Assembly: GCA_004123355.1 (NCBI GenBank)
Contig: SCHM01000004.1
Location: 6,785,017-6,849,016, forward strand
Length of the DNA: 64,000 bases
Direction: 5' to 3'
Source of the DNA: Amphirosellinia nigrospora
Taxonomy: Eukaryota; Ascomycota; Sordariomycetes; Xylariales; Xylariaceae
Part shown: piece by piece, positions 37,301-49,373 of the stretch
How the letters are laid out: each line of letters begins with the position of its first letter
How positions within the stretch are numbered: the stretch's first letter is position 1
The notes under the pieces: generated by a model
The model's database searches: none
The model's input: only the letters and a program-made list of their open reading frames with translations
Told to the model about the DNA's origin: nothing
Position numbers and translations under genes: made by a program

Positions 37301-37665
37301 TTTATTTAAATAATTTTTTATTTTATATAATTATTTTTTTAAAAATATATTTAATAAAAATAATAAAATAAATATATTTTATATTTATATATATTTATTT
37401 TATTAAAAGTTTTAAAGTTTTTTATAATATATTAATTTTTTTTATTTATATAAGTTTATTTTTTATATAAATTATATATTTTTTTTTTTTTGTTAAGTTT
37501 ATTATTATTATTTTTTTAATTTAGCTTTATTATATATTTTTATATTTAATTTTATATTAAATAAAATATAACGCTTATAAACTAAAATATAATAATTTTT
37601 AAAATATAAATATATTTTAAAATATTATTATTTTTATATAATTATTTTAATATTTAGTTTATATA

Positions 37666-40184
37666 AAAGGTTATAGCTTTAAAGCTAAGAAATATTATTT
37701 ATTAACTACGATAAAAAAAAAAAAATCTATATATATTAACGTATATAAAAAAGCTGCTATATAATAGCTTTAGCTTAAGGTTAAAGCTATAATCTAGGTT
37801 ATAAGCTTATTAGTTTAGCTAATTTATAATATTATTTTTTTTTTATTTGTTTATAAGCGTAAATATAACTAATAAAGCGTAAAAAATAATTTTTTATTAT
37901 TAAGCTTTATTTAATAATATATTATTGTTTATATTGTTTGTTTATTAATATTATTATTATATTGCTTTTATTTAATTATATAAAAAAAAAAGCTTTTTTT
38001 TTTAGCTTTTTTTTTTTTTTTTTTTTTTTAATTTATTATTTTTATAAATCTTATTATTTTTAAACGCTTAGCTTATAACTAAAATATAAACTATTTTTTA
38101 TTTACGTTAAAACAATAAAAAGCTATTTTTTTTAATATATTTTAAAGCAAATATATATTTTAAACTAGTATAGTTGTTAATTAGCTGTTTATTAGCTGCT
38201 TTTGCCCCGTTTTTGCTTTGCTTTTATTTTTATTTTAAAAAAAAATAATTATTATAAGCTTAAATAGCTTTTTTTTAGCTTATATACTACTTATCTGCCC
38301 GTTTAATAAAGCTCGGGATTAATATAGTGGGCATAAGACGCTATGACTTATAGGACCCATTGCGTGGCCCTACCTTATAAGTGGGGTATATAACACATAA
38401 TGGCCTATTAACCATTATATGTATTTACTTTACTACGTAGATTAATCATGACTTTTATATACCCAAAGTATCTTTTACTAGGGATTTTTTATATTATATA
38501 ATAACTATTTAATTTAATTATTTTTAATTATTAATATTTGTTTATAGTTATATATAATATATTTTTTATTTAGTTAAAAACTTTTAAGCTTTTTATATTA
38601 ACGTTAAAAATATATAATAGTTTGTTTAATATTTTTTAATTATTTTTAAGCTTTATTTTTTTAAAGCTATTTTTTTTTCTAATATATTATTAAATATTAA
38701 TAACGTTATAATATTTATATTAACTTAAATAAAAAATCAAATATATATATATTTTTATAAATATTTATGTTTATTTTTTTTTTTAATTATTAATAAACTG
38801 TTTTATAGCTATTTTATACTGTTAATATAGTTAAAGCTTTTAATAAATTATATAAAGCTATATATATTTCGATAGCTAAAATAAAAGTAAATATTTATAC
38901 GTTATATTAGTTTAATAGTTATTAATTTTTTATTTAAATATTTATACGGTTTAAAAAGTTACCGGCGTGTCCGCTATATAAATTATAAGTTTTTTATAGC
39001 TTTAAAGCTATTATTTTTTTATTAATAAATTATTTAAACGCTAAAAAAAAACTCTAGCTTTTATATTTATTATTTTTTATAAGTTTAGCAGCTTTATATT
39101 TATAAATAAATAGCTTATTGCAATAAAAAATAAATAAATATTTATAAGCTATTAATAATTTTTTTATAATATCGAGTATATATTGCGTAATATTTACGAT
39201 TTTACGGAAAGCATTAAATTATTTTTAAAGTAGTTGTTTTTACGTTTATTTTTATGCTTACTTTTCCGGTTAAAGCTTTTATTTAACGAAAAAATAACTT
39301 AAAAGCTATTTTTAAGCCGTATAGTTATAACGTTAGTTATAGCGCTTTTATTAATAATAATAATATTATAAATAAAAATATTAATATAAAACTTAATTAG
39401 TAGTTTTATTTTTATTTTTATAAGCTTATTAATAGCTTTTTATTTATTTTTTAGTAAAATAATTTAAACTTTTTATAGTTTAAACTTTAATTAATATAGC
39501 TGTTTTTTTTTTACGAATTATTTGTTTTTTTTTACTTTTAAATAAAATAAACTAATTTATTACTAACTAAAATAAAAAAAATAAATAAAAATAAATAAAA
39601 AAATAAATAATATATTTTATATAATTTATTATATAATATTTAGCTAGTAAATTATTATTTAATTATTTTTTAGTTATTTTTTAAATATTTTTAAAAGTAT
39701 ATTTTAAAAATATTTTTATTTTATTATTTAATAGCGCGGGCTTTTTTTTTTTTTTATTACTAGTTTAATATTACTTATTTATAGCCTATAATAACGTTTA
39801 AATAGCTTTAATATTTTATTTTTTTAAAGTTATAAATTAGCTTTTATATAAACTATTAATAACTTTTTTTTTTATTAAAACTTATTAATAAACTAAGCTT
39901 TTTTTATTTTTTTATATTTATTTTTATTTAAAATATATTTTTTATTTAATATTTGTTTTATTTAAATATTATTATTAAAAGTTAAACGTTTAAATTTAAT
40001 TATAAAAATAAAAATTAATAATAGCTTATTATAATAAATCGATATAAAAATAAAAATATATTTTTTTAAAAATATCGAGCTTTATTATATATAAACTAAT
40101 AATTTTAATAATTTTATATTTAAAATATAATTAAACTAATTTTAAAAAAACTAATTTATAATAATATTTTTTAAATTTAATTAT
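37666..40184. other. Unassigned sequence between elements B and C, with a less eroded island
   Basis: About 2.5 kb that truncates element B on the left and ends at the target duplication of element C. Most is AT-rich with scattered CG-containing words. An island at about 38285-38485 has nearly normal composition, and contains CATAATGG..CCATTATATG as an inverted pair. It might be part of an LTR of another family, but no partner copy is found in the window. Confidence 0.5.
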
Positions 40185-40189
40185 ATTTA

Positions 40190-40393
40190 TAAGAAAAATA
40201 TTATGGGTTATAAAGTAAAGCTTTATTAAAGGAAAAGAATTTATTATTAAATCTACGTAGTAAATCTAATAATAAATTCTTTAACTAGCAATATACTAGC
40301 TATTTATCTAGATATAAGTATTGCTAGGTAGCTTCTTTTTACGCTCCGCGCAAAGAAGCTATTAGCAATACAGACCTTTTAAAGGCTTTATTA
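40190..40393 (-). repeat. Left LTR of element C (204 bp)
   Basis: The best preserved of three family members, keeping GGTAGCTTC and the word ACGCTCCGCGCAAAGAAG. Direct repeat of 47949-48152; also matches the solo LTR at 32543. Confidence 0.88.
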
Positions 40394-43300
40394 AAATGCC
40401 GGAGTATAAAAAGTTTTTGCTAACTTTAGCAAATCGATCTAGCTAAACTATATTATAATTATAATTCTTTTTTATATATTAAGTAATATTATTACTTGTT
40501 TTATTTCTTTTACTACTTTATCCACAGGTTATTATAACCTAAAGCTTTATTAAAGCGGAAACTTAGCAAAAAACTCTAGGGCATCTAAAGTTGCTATAAG
40601 TATAGGCGAAATCGCGGGCGTATCAAGTAACGCGTTAGTTGCTAGGGTACTAACTACAAGAACATTAGCAAGAGTTAGTACCGGAGTATCAACAGTTACC
40701 TTACGCGGCTTACTACAGGAGCGCTTGCCTTTTTATTTTATTACGCTCGGTTTAAATAGTAACTTTATAGAGAACTTTTTTTTTTTCGGCAAAACGGGGC
40801 AAAAGTTATGCCTAGCCTAATATTTATCGATAAACTTTTATAAATATCGAAAATAGTATACTAAATACTAATAGTTATATTTATAACTTTATTTTTTTTA
40901 CTTAATTAAATAATTAAAGTTATTTTTTTTCTAGTTAAAATAATATTTAAATATAATTTCGATTTTATAAATATTATTTTCGTTATTATTATTAAAATAT
41001 TAATTAGCTTTAATAAGCTTTAATAAAAATATTATTCGTTTAAAAAAATCTTCGTTATTTTTATATAGTTATAACTATATAATATAAAAATAACAAAATA
41101 TATATAATAATAGTTAAAAAATTTAATTTATAAGCTAAATTACCGATTTTACGTTTAATAATTTAAAATTTAATACGTTATTATAAATATTTTTTAAAAA
41201 GCTTGCTTAATAAATAATTAATTATTATAAACAAAAAAAACTTTATTATTTAGTTTAAATTTTAATATTTAATATTTATTATTAAAATATTTTTTTACTA
41301 TAGCAATAGTAAAATTTATAGCTAATTTAGCATTTTATCGTAAATAATTATATAAAAACTTTATATTTTTAAAATTATATATATTTATTTAGCTTATAAA
41401 TATATTAAAAAAGCTAAAAAGCTTAAACTTAAATAATTATTTATATAAAATAAATTATATAGCTTATAAAAACATAAAATTAAAGTTTTATTATAAAACA
41501 AAAATTATATTAAGCTAGTTCGACTTAAAGTATATATAATTATAAAAATATTATAATTTTAATCGTTTAGTTTTTTTTTCGGACAAACTATTTTTTTATA
41601 AATAATATATAATAATTATTAATAATTTAATACTTAGTACTTTTTATATACTTTTTTAAAAGTTAAAAATAAATTTATAATTATAATTAAAAATAATCCT
41701 TTTAAAAATACTTTAATTATTTAAAAATAATTATTTAATTAAAACTATTGTTTAGTTTTAATAGTATATTTTATATTATTAAAAATTATAAATATTTATT
41801 TAAACGTATAATAAAAACTATTATTATATAATCGTACGTATTAAAGCTGTTTAGCTGCTATAAAATATTTTATAATTTAACAAAAAATAATAATAAAAAA
41901 TTAATTATAATTATTTATATTAATAATACGTTTTTAAGTTTAATTAAGCGTAAACTATTTATTAATTTTTATTTATTATTATAATTAATATTATATTTTA
42001 AATAATATTTATAATATTTTTTAATATATTATAATTTTTTATAAATCGAATATAGTTTTAAAGCTTTTATTATATAATTAAATCTAAAATAATATTTTTT
42101 ATTATATATAATATATAATATTTATTCGCGTATCGCGTATAAAATATAAAATCGTTTAATTTTTTTATATTTATTATAAATTAAACCGTTTATAATAAAA
42201 ATAAATACTTAGCTTTAAAAAAATAATAATATTTTTATTATTATATAGTTTATAAAATTAATTTTAGCAAAGTTCGTTTAAAATTTTTTTATAATAAAGG
42301 TCTGCTTTATATTTTAGCTTAAAGTTACGCTTAAACGCGTTATTTATTATTATTTCCGTAATATATTCTACTATATTTTATATAGAATTTAATACTATAA
42401 GTTTTTATAATTGTTTTAATTTACTTTTTAAGTTTATAGTATTTTATATTGGCTATAAATTAATTTAACGTATTTAAAATATAGTTAAATATTTAGTAAA
42501 AAAACATTTAAAAGCTATATATAATAAATAAACAAATAAATTAATAAACCGGTTATTTGCTTTATCGGTATAAAAATATTTAACGAAGTTTAGTTAATAA
42601 TATTTTTTATAGCTAAATAATTATTAAATAATTATATAATATTTATTCGAATAAATTATAATATAAAGCTTTTTTATAGTTTATATAAAATACGTTATTT
42701 TTTATTTAAAAAAGCTATATTTAATTTTCGGCCTATAATAAATATTAATTTAAATATATTATTAGCTATATTTACGTAAAAATATAAGTTTGCTTAGTTT
42801 TTATTTAAAATTTAGCTTAATATAAAAAATTATAACGTTAAACTTTATTTAAATATTTATCGATTTATAAATATAAAATATATTTAAATTATAATAATAA
42901 AATATAGTTTTAAAATAAATAATATTTTAAATAACGTTAAAAAAACTATTTTAGCTAATATAAAGTTATAATATATAGTTCGTACGTAATATTTATAATA
43001 ATTTAAATTATTATTTATTACTTTTTTTTTTAATAATTTTTAGCAAATAAAACTATTTTATATTTTTATAAAAGCTTAGCTAATTATATAATAAAAAAAA
43101 AGTTATAAAAAAATTTATTTATACTAAAATATTATTCGAAAGCTTAAAGTTTTTAAAAAATATAAACTATTTAAACGTTTATATACGTTTAGTAATAATA
43201 AATATTCTTAAAATATTAATATAAAATCTAAAAATTTAATAAAAAATAACTAATAAAAAAATTTTTTAATAATATAGCGATATTTTTTAACTAAATAAAC

Positions 43301-46300
43301 TAAAATAATATTTAAATATTATATATATTTTTAAATATATTAAAAAATAATAATATTATTAATAAATAATAATAAAAATAATAAAAATAAAAAAACTTGT
43401 TTATATATTTTTAAATATAATTAAAAAAATTTATATTTATTAATATAATATTAAATTATTTTATTTTATAAAAGCTAATAATAATAAATTTATTTTTATA
43501 ATTAAAATAAACTAAAAATTAATAAAAAACTAGTTATATTAATATAAATAATATAAGTTTTTTTATAAAAGCTTCCGATTATTTATTTTATAAAAAAAAA
43601 AAAATAGCTATTAAAATAATAATTTATTAAACTATTATAAATTAATAATTATTTAGCTTTTATTTATACTGTAAACTTTTTTTTAAATAATAAATATAAA
43701 ATATAAAAATATAGCTTTATTTATTTAATTATATAATTTATTTTATAAAATCGGTTATAAATTTTATTAAAACTTTTATATTTTTTTAACTAAAAAAATA
43801 AACTTTTATATTTAGCTTTATTTTTTATTAATTATTACAAAAAATTTTAAAACTATTTTATTTTAAAAATATTAACCTTTTTTATTTATTTAAATATTAT
43901 AAACTTTAATATTTTAATAAATTTAGCTATTTTAAAAGCTTTTTAATATAAATATAAATATTATTATTAATTATTTTTAAAAAAATTTATTAGCTTTTTA
44001 ATATTTAAAATAAAATATATTTTTAATAGTTTAAGCTTAAAAGTTTTTTTAATATTAATATATATAGTTTTTTTAATAGTAATATAGTTTTAATATTTAT
44101 AATAAAATTATTATTACGTTAATAAAAAAAATATTTAAAAATTAAACGTTAAAATATTAATAACTAAAAATAAAAATATTTTTTACGTAAAACTAATAGT
44201 ATAATTGCTAGTTTTATTAAATATTACTATAAAAGTAATTATAAAATTAGCTAATTTATTATAAATATTAGTTTTATTAGCATTATATTAGTTATAATAG
44301 CTATAATAATTAGCGTTATATTAAATTTAATATTTATAATAATAAATAAATTTAAAATAGTTAAAAATCTTAAGCTAACTATTTTAGCTAATAATATTAT
44401 TAAAATATATGCTATAATAACTAGAGTTTTATAGTTAATTTTTATAAACTAATATATACGCTATTATTATAATTTTCGTAGATTTATTTTAGTTTAGTAT
44501 TTTTATTTATTTTAACTAAAATATTTATAGTATTAATAATTAAAATAATTTTAAAAGTTTTTACGTTTATTATAATATTTATTATATTTTATATACTGCT
44601 ATAAAATAAAAGTTATAATTAATAAATAATAGTTTATATTTAATTTTAAATATATATTTTTACTAGCTATAATAATTATAATATATATTAGTAATTTTTT
44701 GTATGTATTTATAACTATAAATTAAAACTTTAAAATTAATAGTAAAATTATTAAAATTATAAAAAATAATAATATTTTTAAAATAATTAATAATAACTTT
44801 ATAAAAATAAAAAAGTTATTATTAATTAATATTTAATTATAGTTTTTCGTTTATAATTTAATTTTTTTTTATATTTTATAATTTAAACTATTTATTATTA
44901 TTAATTTTTCGAATAAAAACTTAAATTTTATTTAACGCGTTATTTTTATACGTTTATTTTAATAATAATTATTTAGTTTTTATGTTTTATTATATATTTT
45001 AACGTATTAAAATATTATTATTAATTATAATCTTGTTTATATTTAAATTAATATATATTTTATATTTTAACTAGTTAATAAAACGTATGCGTAAAATAAA
45101 AATATATATAGCTTAAACGTAAAGTTTTATTTATATATTTATATTCGGCGTTTTAAATATAAGTATTTTTAATTTAAAGATTTTATTTAGTTTTTTATAT
45201 AAATAATAAATTATTATTAAAAATACTTTGTTTTTAACCGTATTTTTTTTAGCTAATTTATACTAGTTAAATATTAAAAAGTTTATTTCGTAAAATAATA
45301 TTTAAATATAATATTTATATATATATGCTTAGGAGCAATAAATAAAAAATATTAATATATATTATATATTTTAACAAAATATACGGTTTATATTTTATAT
45401 ATATAAAATAAAAGTATTAAATAATTTATTTTTTATAATATTATATAAATAAAAGCTAAACTAAATATATAATAAAAAGTATTATTGCTATAATATTTTT
45501 ATTAATATTATATTTAGTTTTTTTATTTAAATATACGTTATTAGTTTAATATACGCTATAATAGCTATCGCGTTTTTTATTATAATAATGCTTACGGTTA
45601 CTATTATAGTTGCGGCTACGGTTATAACTACGGTTATAATTACGGCTATAGTTTTAATTATTATTATAACTATTATTATGTTGTTTATTTTATTATTATA
45701 TTTTTGTTTTTATAAATATTTTTTTATTATTTTTTTTATAATAGCTACGATTTTTATTACGATTATTATTATATTATTTATTACGTTTATTATTAAAATA
45801 ATAATAACGTTTATAATAAAATTAATATTTATTTTTTAATTAATAACGATTAAAATATTTATAATTATTATATTTAAAACATAAATTTTAAAGTTTTTAT
45901 TATTATTTTTTAAATAATTATAAAAAAGTTTAACGTTTAAAAACTTATATTCCGTTTTTTGTTTTAATTTATAACGCGTTTTATTAATTTTTTTTATATA
46001 TTTATTTAATATATTTTTTTTTTTAATAAATAATATAATTAACGATTATTTTAGCTTATTAATTATAAATATTTTTATAATATTTTACTAATTAAAATTA
46101 TTTTGCGCTAAAGTTTTATTTTTACGGATATATTATAGTTTATATTAAATAAATTAAATAAATATTTTTATTTTATATTATATTAAATAAAAAAAAATTA
46201 TTTTCGAAGAATTTTTTATAGCGTATTAAAGTATATTTTAAAACGTTTTTTTAGCTTTTAAATATTAAGCTTAAGCTTATTTTTTATTAAATATAACGAT

Positions 46301-47948
46301 TAATAAGCTTAATTTTATTATTTTATTATAAAAAAGTAGAACTTATAAAAAAATAATTAAATAGTTTTAAAATTTAACTATTATTTAATAATTTTATATT
46401 ATCGAGCTTATATATAGCTTAAATATATTAAAAAAATATATATATATTTATATAAATAATATTTTTTTTATTTATAATAACTTTTTTATTTTTAAGTTGT
46501 TTTAATTAAAGTTTAAAACTTTAATATTTTTATATTTAATTTTATAAATATTTTTTACTATAAATATAGTTAAAATAAAGTTTTATAATAATAATGTTTA
46601 TTATTATAGCTATAGCTATAGCTAGCGTTATTATTTAATAAATCTAGATCGTTATTAAGGTTGCCCGCTCCGCTATTGCTTTTATTATTATTGCTATTGC
46701 TTGTTTTAATTAAAAAATATATTCTAATATTTTCTGTATTACTTTTAAAGCAATAAAAAAAAGCGGGGCGGGGGTATTATTGCTACGCTTGTTATATTTA
46801 AAAATAAGGGCAGGAATATTATAGTTGTTTTTTTTTGCTTATATTATATTATTAAAGTTAATTATTATACTACGGAAAATTTGCTAATTTAATATAATTA
46901 AAAATAAAATATTAATAAAAATATAATATTAATTTTTTAAAACTTTATAAAAGCGCTAAGATTTTAATTTATTTATACAATTAAGTTAAGTTTATTATTA
47001 ATTTATTTAATATTTTTTTATAGTTTTTTTATATTTAGTTTAATTTAATTTATTTAAAGTTATTATTTATATTATTTTAAAAATATATTATAATTTTTAC
47101 GTTAAATTTTAAATACTAGTTTAGTTTTTTAAACAAAACTTTATAAGTTTTTAATTTATTATTATTAATTAAGCTTTATTAATATTAATTTTAGCTTTAG
47201 TTATTTTTACGCTAATTTTATTTTTTTATTTTATTTTAATTTTTAAATTATATTATTAAACGATTTATAAGCGTTTTTAATAAAGCTTATATTAATAATA
47301 ATAATATTTATTCTAATAGTTATTACGCTAAAAATTAAAAAAAAAAAACTTTAAATAAAAATTTTTAATAATAGATCTAACGTTTAATTTAATAAATAAT
47401 TAAATACGTAAAAAAATATTATTATATTAATTTTATAATTTATATTTTATATAACGTTATAAATAATAACTTAAAAATAAAATAATTATACATAAATAAA
47501 AATAAAATAAAATATATAATTTATAACTATATTTAATAATAAAATTAATATATTTATAAATTTTAACGGCAAACTAAAACGTTTAAAAATTTTATAATAA
47601 AATTAAAATATTTAAAATAATTAATTAATAAAATTTATAACGTTTATAACTTTATAATAACTTTAGCTACGCTATAAAACTAATATATTTAAAATATAAA
47701 ATATTTTATTAAGCTTTTTTTAAAGCTAAATAACTAGCTTATTTAAAAGTTTTATAAAAAGTATAAAAATAAAAATGCAAAATAAATTAACGCTAGGGCG
47801 CAATATTTGCTTTAATTAATAAATACGTATAAATTGCGCGCTAATTGCTACTAAGAAAATTTATATTTTTTAACTTCGAAAATCTAAAATAAATAGTTTT
47901 TAGTATAATTTAATATTTATAATAAAACTACGTAATAAAGCACTACTT

Positions 47949-48152
47949 TAAAAAAAATATTATAAGTTATAAAATAAAGCTTTATTAAAAAAAAAAAATC
48001 TATTATTAGATTTATTACGTAAATCTAATAATAGATTTTCTAACTAATAATATACTAGCTGTCTATTTAAATATAAGTATTGCTAGGTAGCTTCCCTTTG
48101 CGCTCCGCGTAAAGAAGCCACTAGCAACACAAACCCCTTGGGGGCTTTATTA
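47949..48152 (-). repeat. Right LTR of element C (204 bp)
   Basis: Direct repeat of 40190-40393, followed by the ATTTA target duplication. It retains CCCCTTGGGGGC near its right end. Confidence 0.88.
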
Positions 48153-48678
48153 ATTTAGTTATTTATTTTATAACGTTTAACGGAAAATTGCTTAATATTA
48201 GTTATTTTTTTTATTTTTATTACGTTATTATTATTATTATTTAAACGAACTATTAAATATTTTATAACTTTTAAATAAAAGCTTTTATTAAAGCTTTTAG
48301 CTTATAAATAAATATAAATAAATATTTTATTTATTTTATAAGTTTAATATAATATTTATTATATTAAAAAAAAAGCTTATTTATTATTATTAATTTTTAT
48401 TATTAATTATAAATATTGTTTTTAAAAATAAGTTTTTTAATTAAATTATATATAAACTATAAAAGCGCGGAAATAAGCTAGTACTTTTTAGTTCGCTCGT
48501 TTTATTATTTTATTAGTTTTTAAATAATAAGTTATATTTAATTTTATTTATATTAATTAGCTTATATAATTATCGCTAAAAGTTTTTTATTTAGTTTAAT
48601 TTTTAATTATTTATAATATTTTTAAAAAATTTATAAAAATATTAAAAATAATTAATAAACCGCTTAATATATTTTTAC
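48153..48678. other. AT-rich spacer between elements C and D
   Basis: About 525 bases between C's right LTR and D's left LTR. Words such as TTAACGGAAAATTGC survive, but no repeat partner or gene is recognised. Confidence 0.5.
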
Positions 48679-48956
48679 TATTAAATAGCTAAAAGATACG
48701 ATATTATATATAATAATAAATAAAATAAATATTAATATATATTAATCTATTTTTTTAATTATTTATATAAAGTTAAGCTTCGTGCAAAGAATTTTTTATA
48801 CGAAAAAAATTTTGCTACAATATATTATATAACTAAATTAAACAAATATACTAGTTTAACTTTATTATATAAATATTTAATATTATAATTAATAATTAAT
48901 TATTATACGTAGTTAATATTAATATATTAATTCTATATATAAATAATATTATAATA
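48679..48956. repeat. Left LTR of element D (about 278 bp)
   Basis: Begins TATTAAATAGCTAAAAG and matches 54459-54743 throughout, with RIP-type differences plus small length changes near the right end, so the last bases are uncertain. Confidence 0.72.
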
Positions 48957-49334
48957 ATATTAGCTTTTTTTTTTTAGCTATAGCGTACTTTTATACGATT
49001 GTTTTTTTAATATAAAAATTTAAATATAAAAAAAATATTAAATATATTATATAATAAATATATAAATAAAAAGCGTTTAATAATATATTAAATTATTATT
49101 TTTTTAAAATATTTAATATTTATATAACCGTACGTAAAAAAAAAGTTAAAAATATAAATAAAAAAGCTAATTTATATATAACTTATATATAATTTTTTTA
49201 TTTAATTTGTTTAAATATTTTAAAAATTAAATAATATATTATTTTATATTTATTATTATTATATATAAGTTAAGTTATTTTATATTATTTTTCCGTTTTT
49301 TTTTTTTTTTTTTTTTTATACGATTATTTTATAT

Positions 49335-49340
<6 letters not shown>

Positions 49341-49369
<29 letters not shown>
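49341..49369. repeat. AT dinucleotide microsatellite
   Basis: A clean alternating AT tract of about 29 bases, shortly after a run of about 20 T. Both could be expected in decayed sequence. Confidence 0.85.

Positions 49370-49373
<4 letters not shown>

Larger units (their letters stand above)
31333..37665 (-). mobile_element. LTR element B, inverted truncated copy of element A's family (Ty1/copia), broken
   Basis: The reverse complement of element A is recognisable from its LTR (31333-31645) through the reverse-transcriptase region (33.6-33.85 kb, inverse of 28.58-28.81 kb) to a point matching about 26.28 kb of A. The part matching A's 5' LTR and first 2.5 kb is missing. Two younger insertions lie within it: a solo LTR of family C (32543-32741) and T copy 2 (35712-37300); the A-family sequence resumes on each side without a gap. 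RIP-saturated, many breaks. Confidence 0.82.
40190..48152 (-). mobile_element. LTR element C, full length, superfamily not determined, broken
   Basis: 8.0 kb bounded by direct LTRs of about 204 bp and a 5-bp target duplication ATTTA (40185-40189 and 48153-48157). Minus orientation is inferred: near the left LTR (40.56-40.75 kb) a protein-like stretch is readable only on the minus strand, and near 45.56-45.84 kb the minus strand shows an Arg/Asn/Tyr-rich stretch like the basic tail of a Gag protein. Interior heavily RIP-decayed with islands of more normal composition at 40.40-40.80 and 46.63-46.85 kb. Many breaks. Confidence 0.78.

Noticed and set aside
45588-45839. 83-codon plus-strand frame, hydrophobic, could look like a small membrane protein
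   Set aside because: It lies inside RIP-decayed element C, is made of simple Ile/Val/Thr/Phe runs forced by A/T codons, and is opposite a more protein-like minus strand.
40190-48152. Reading the three family C LTRs (32543, 40190, 47949) as a tandem array of two elements sharing an LTR
   Set aside because: The target duplications separate them: TTTAT flanks the first alone and ATTTA flanks the second and third as a pair; the interiors to the left and right of 40190 do not match.
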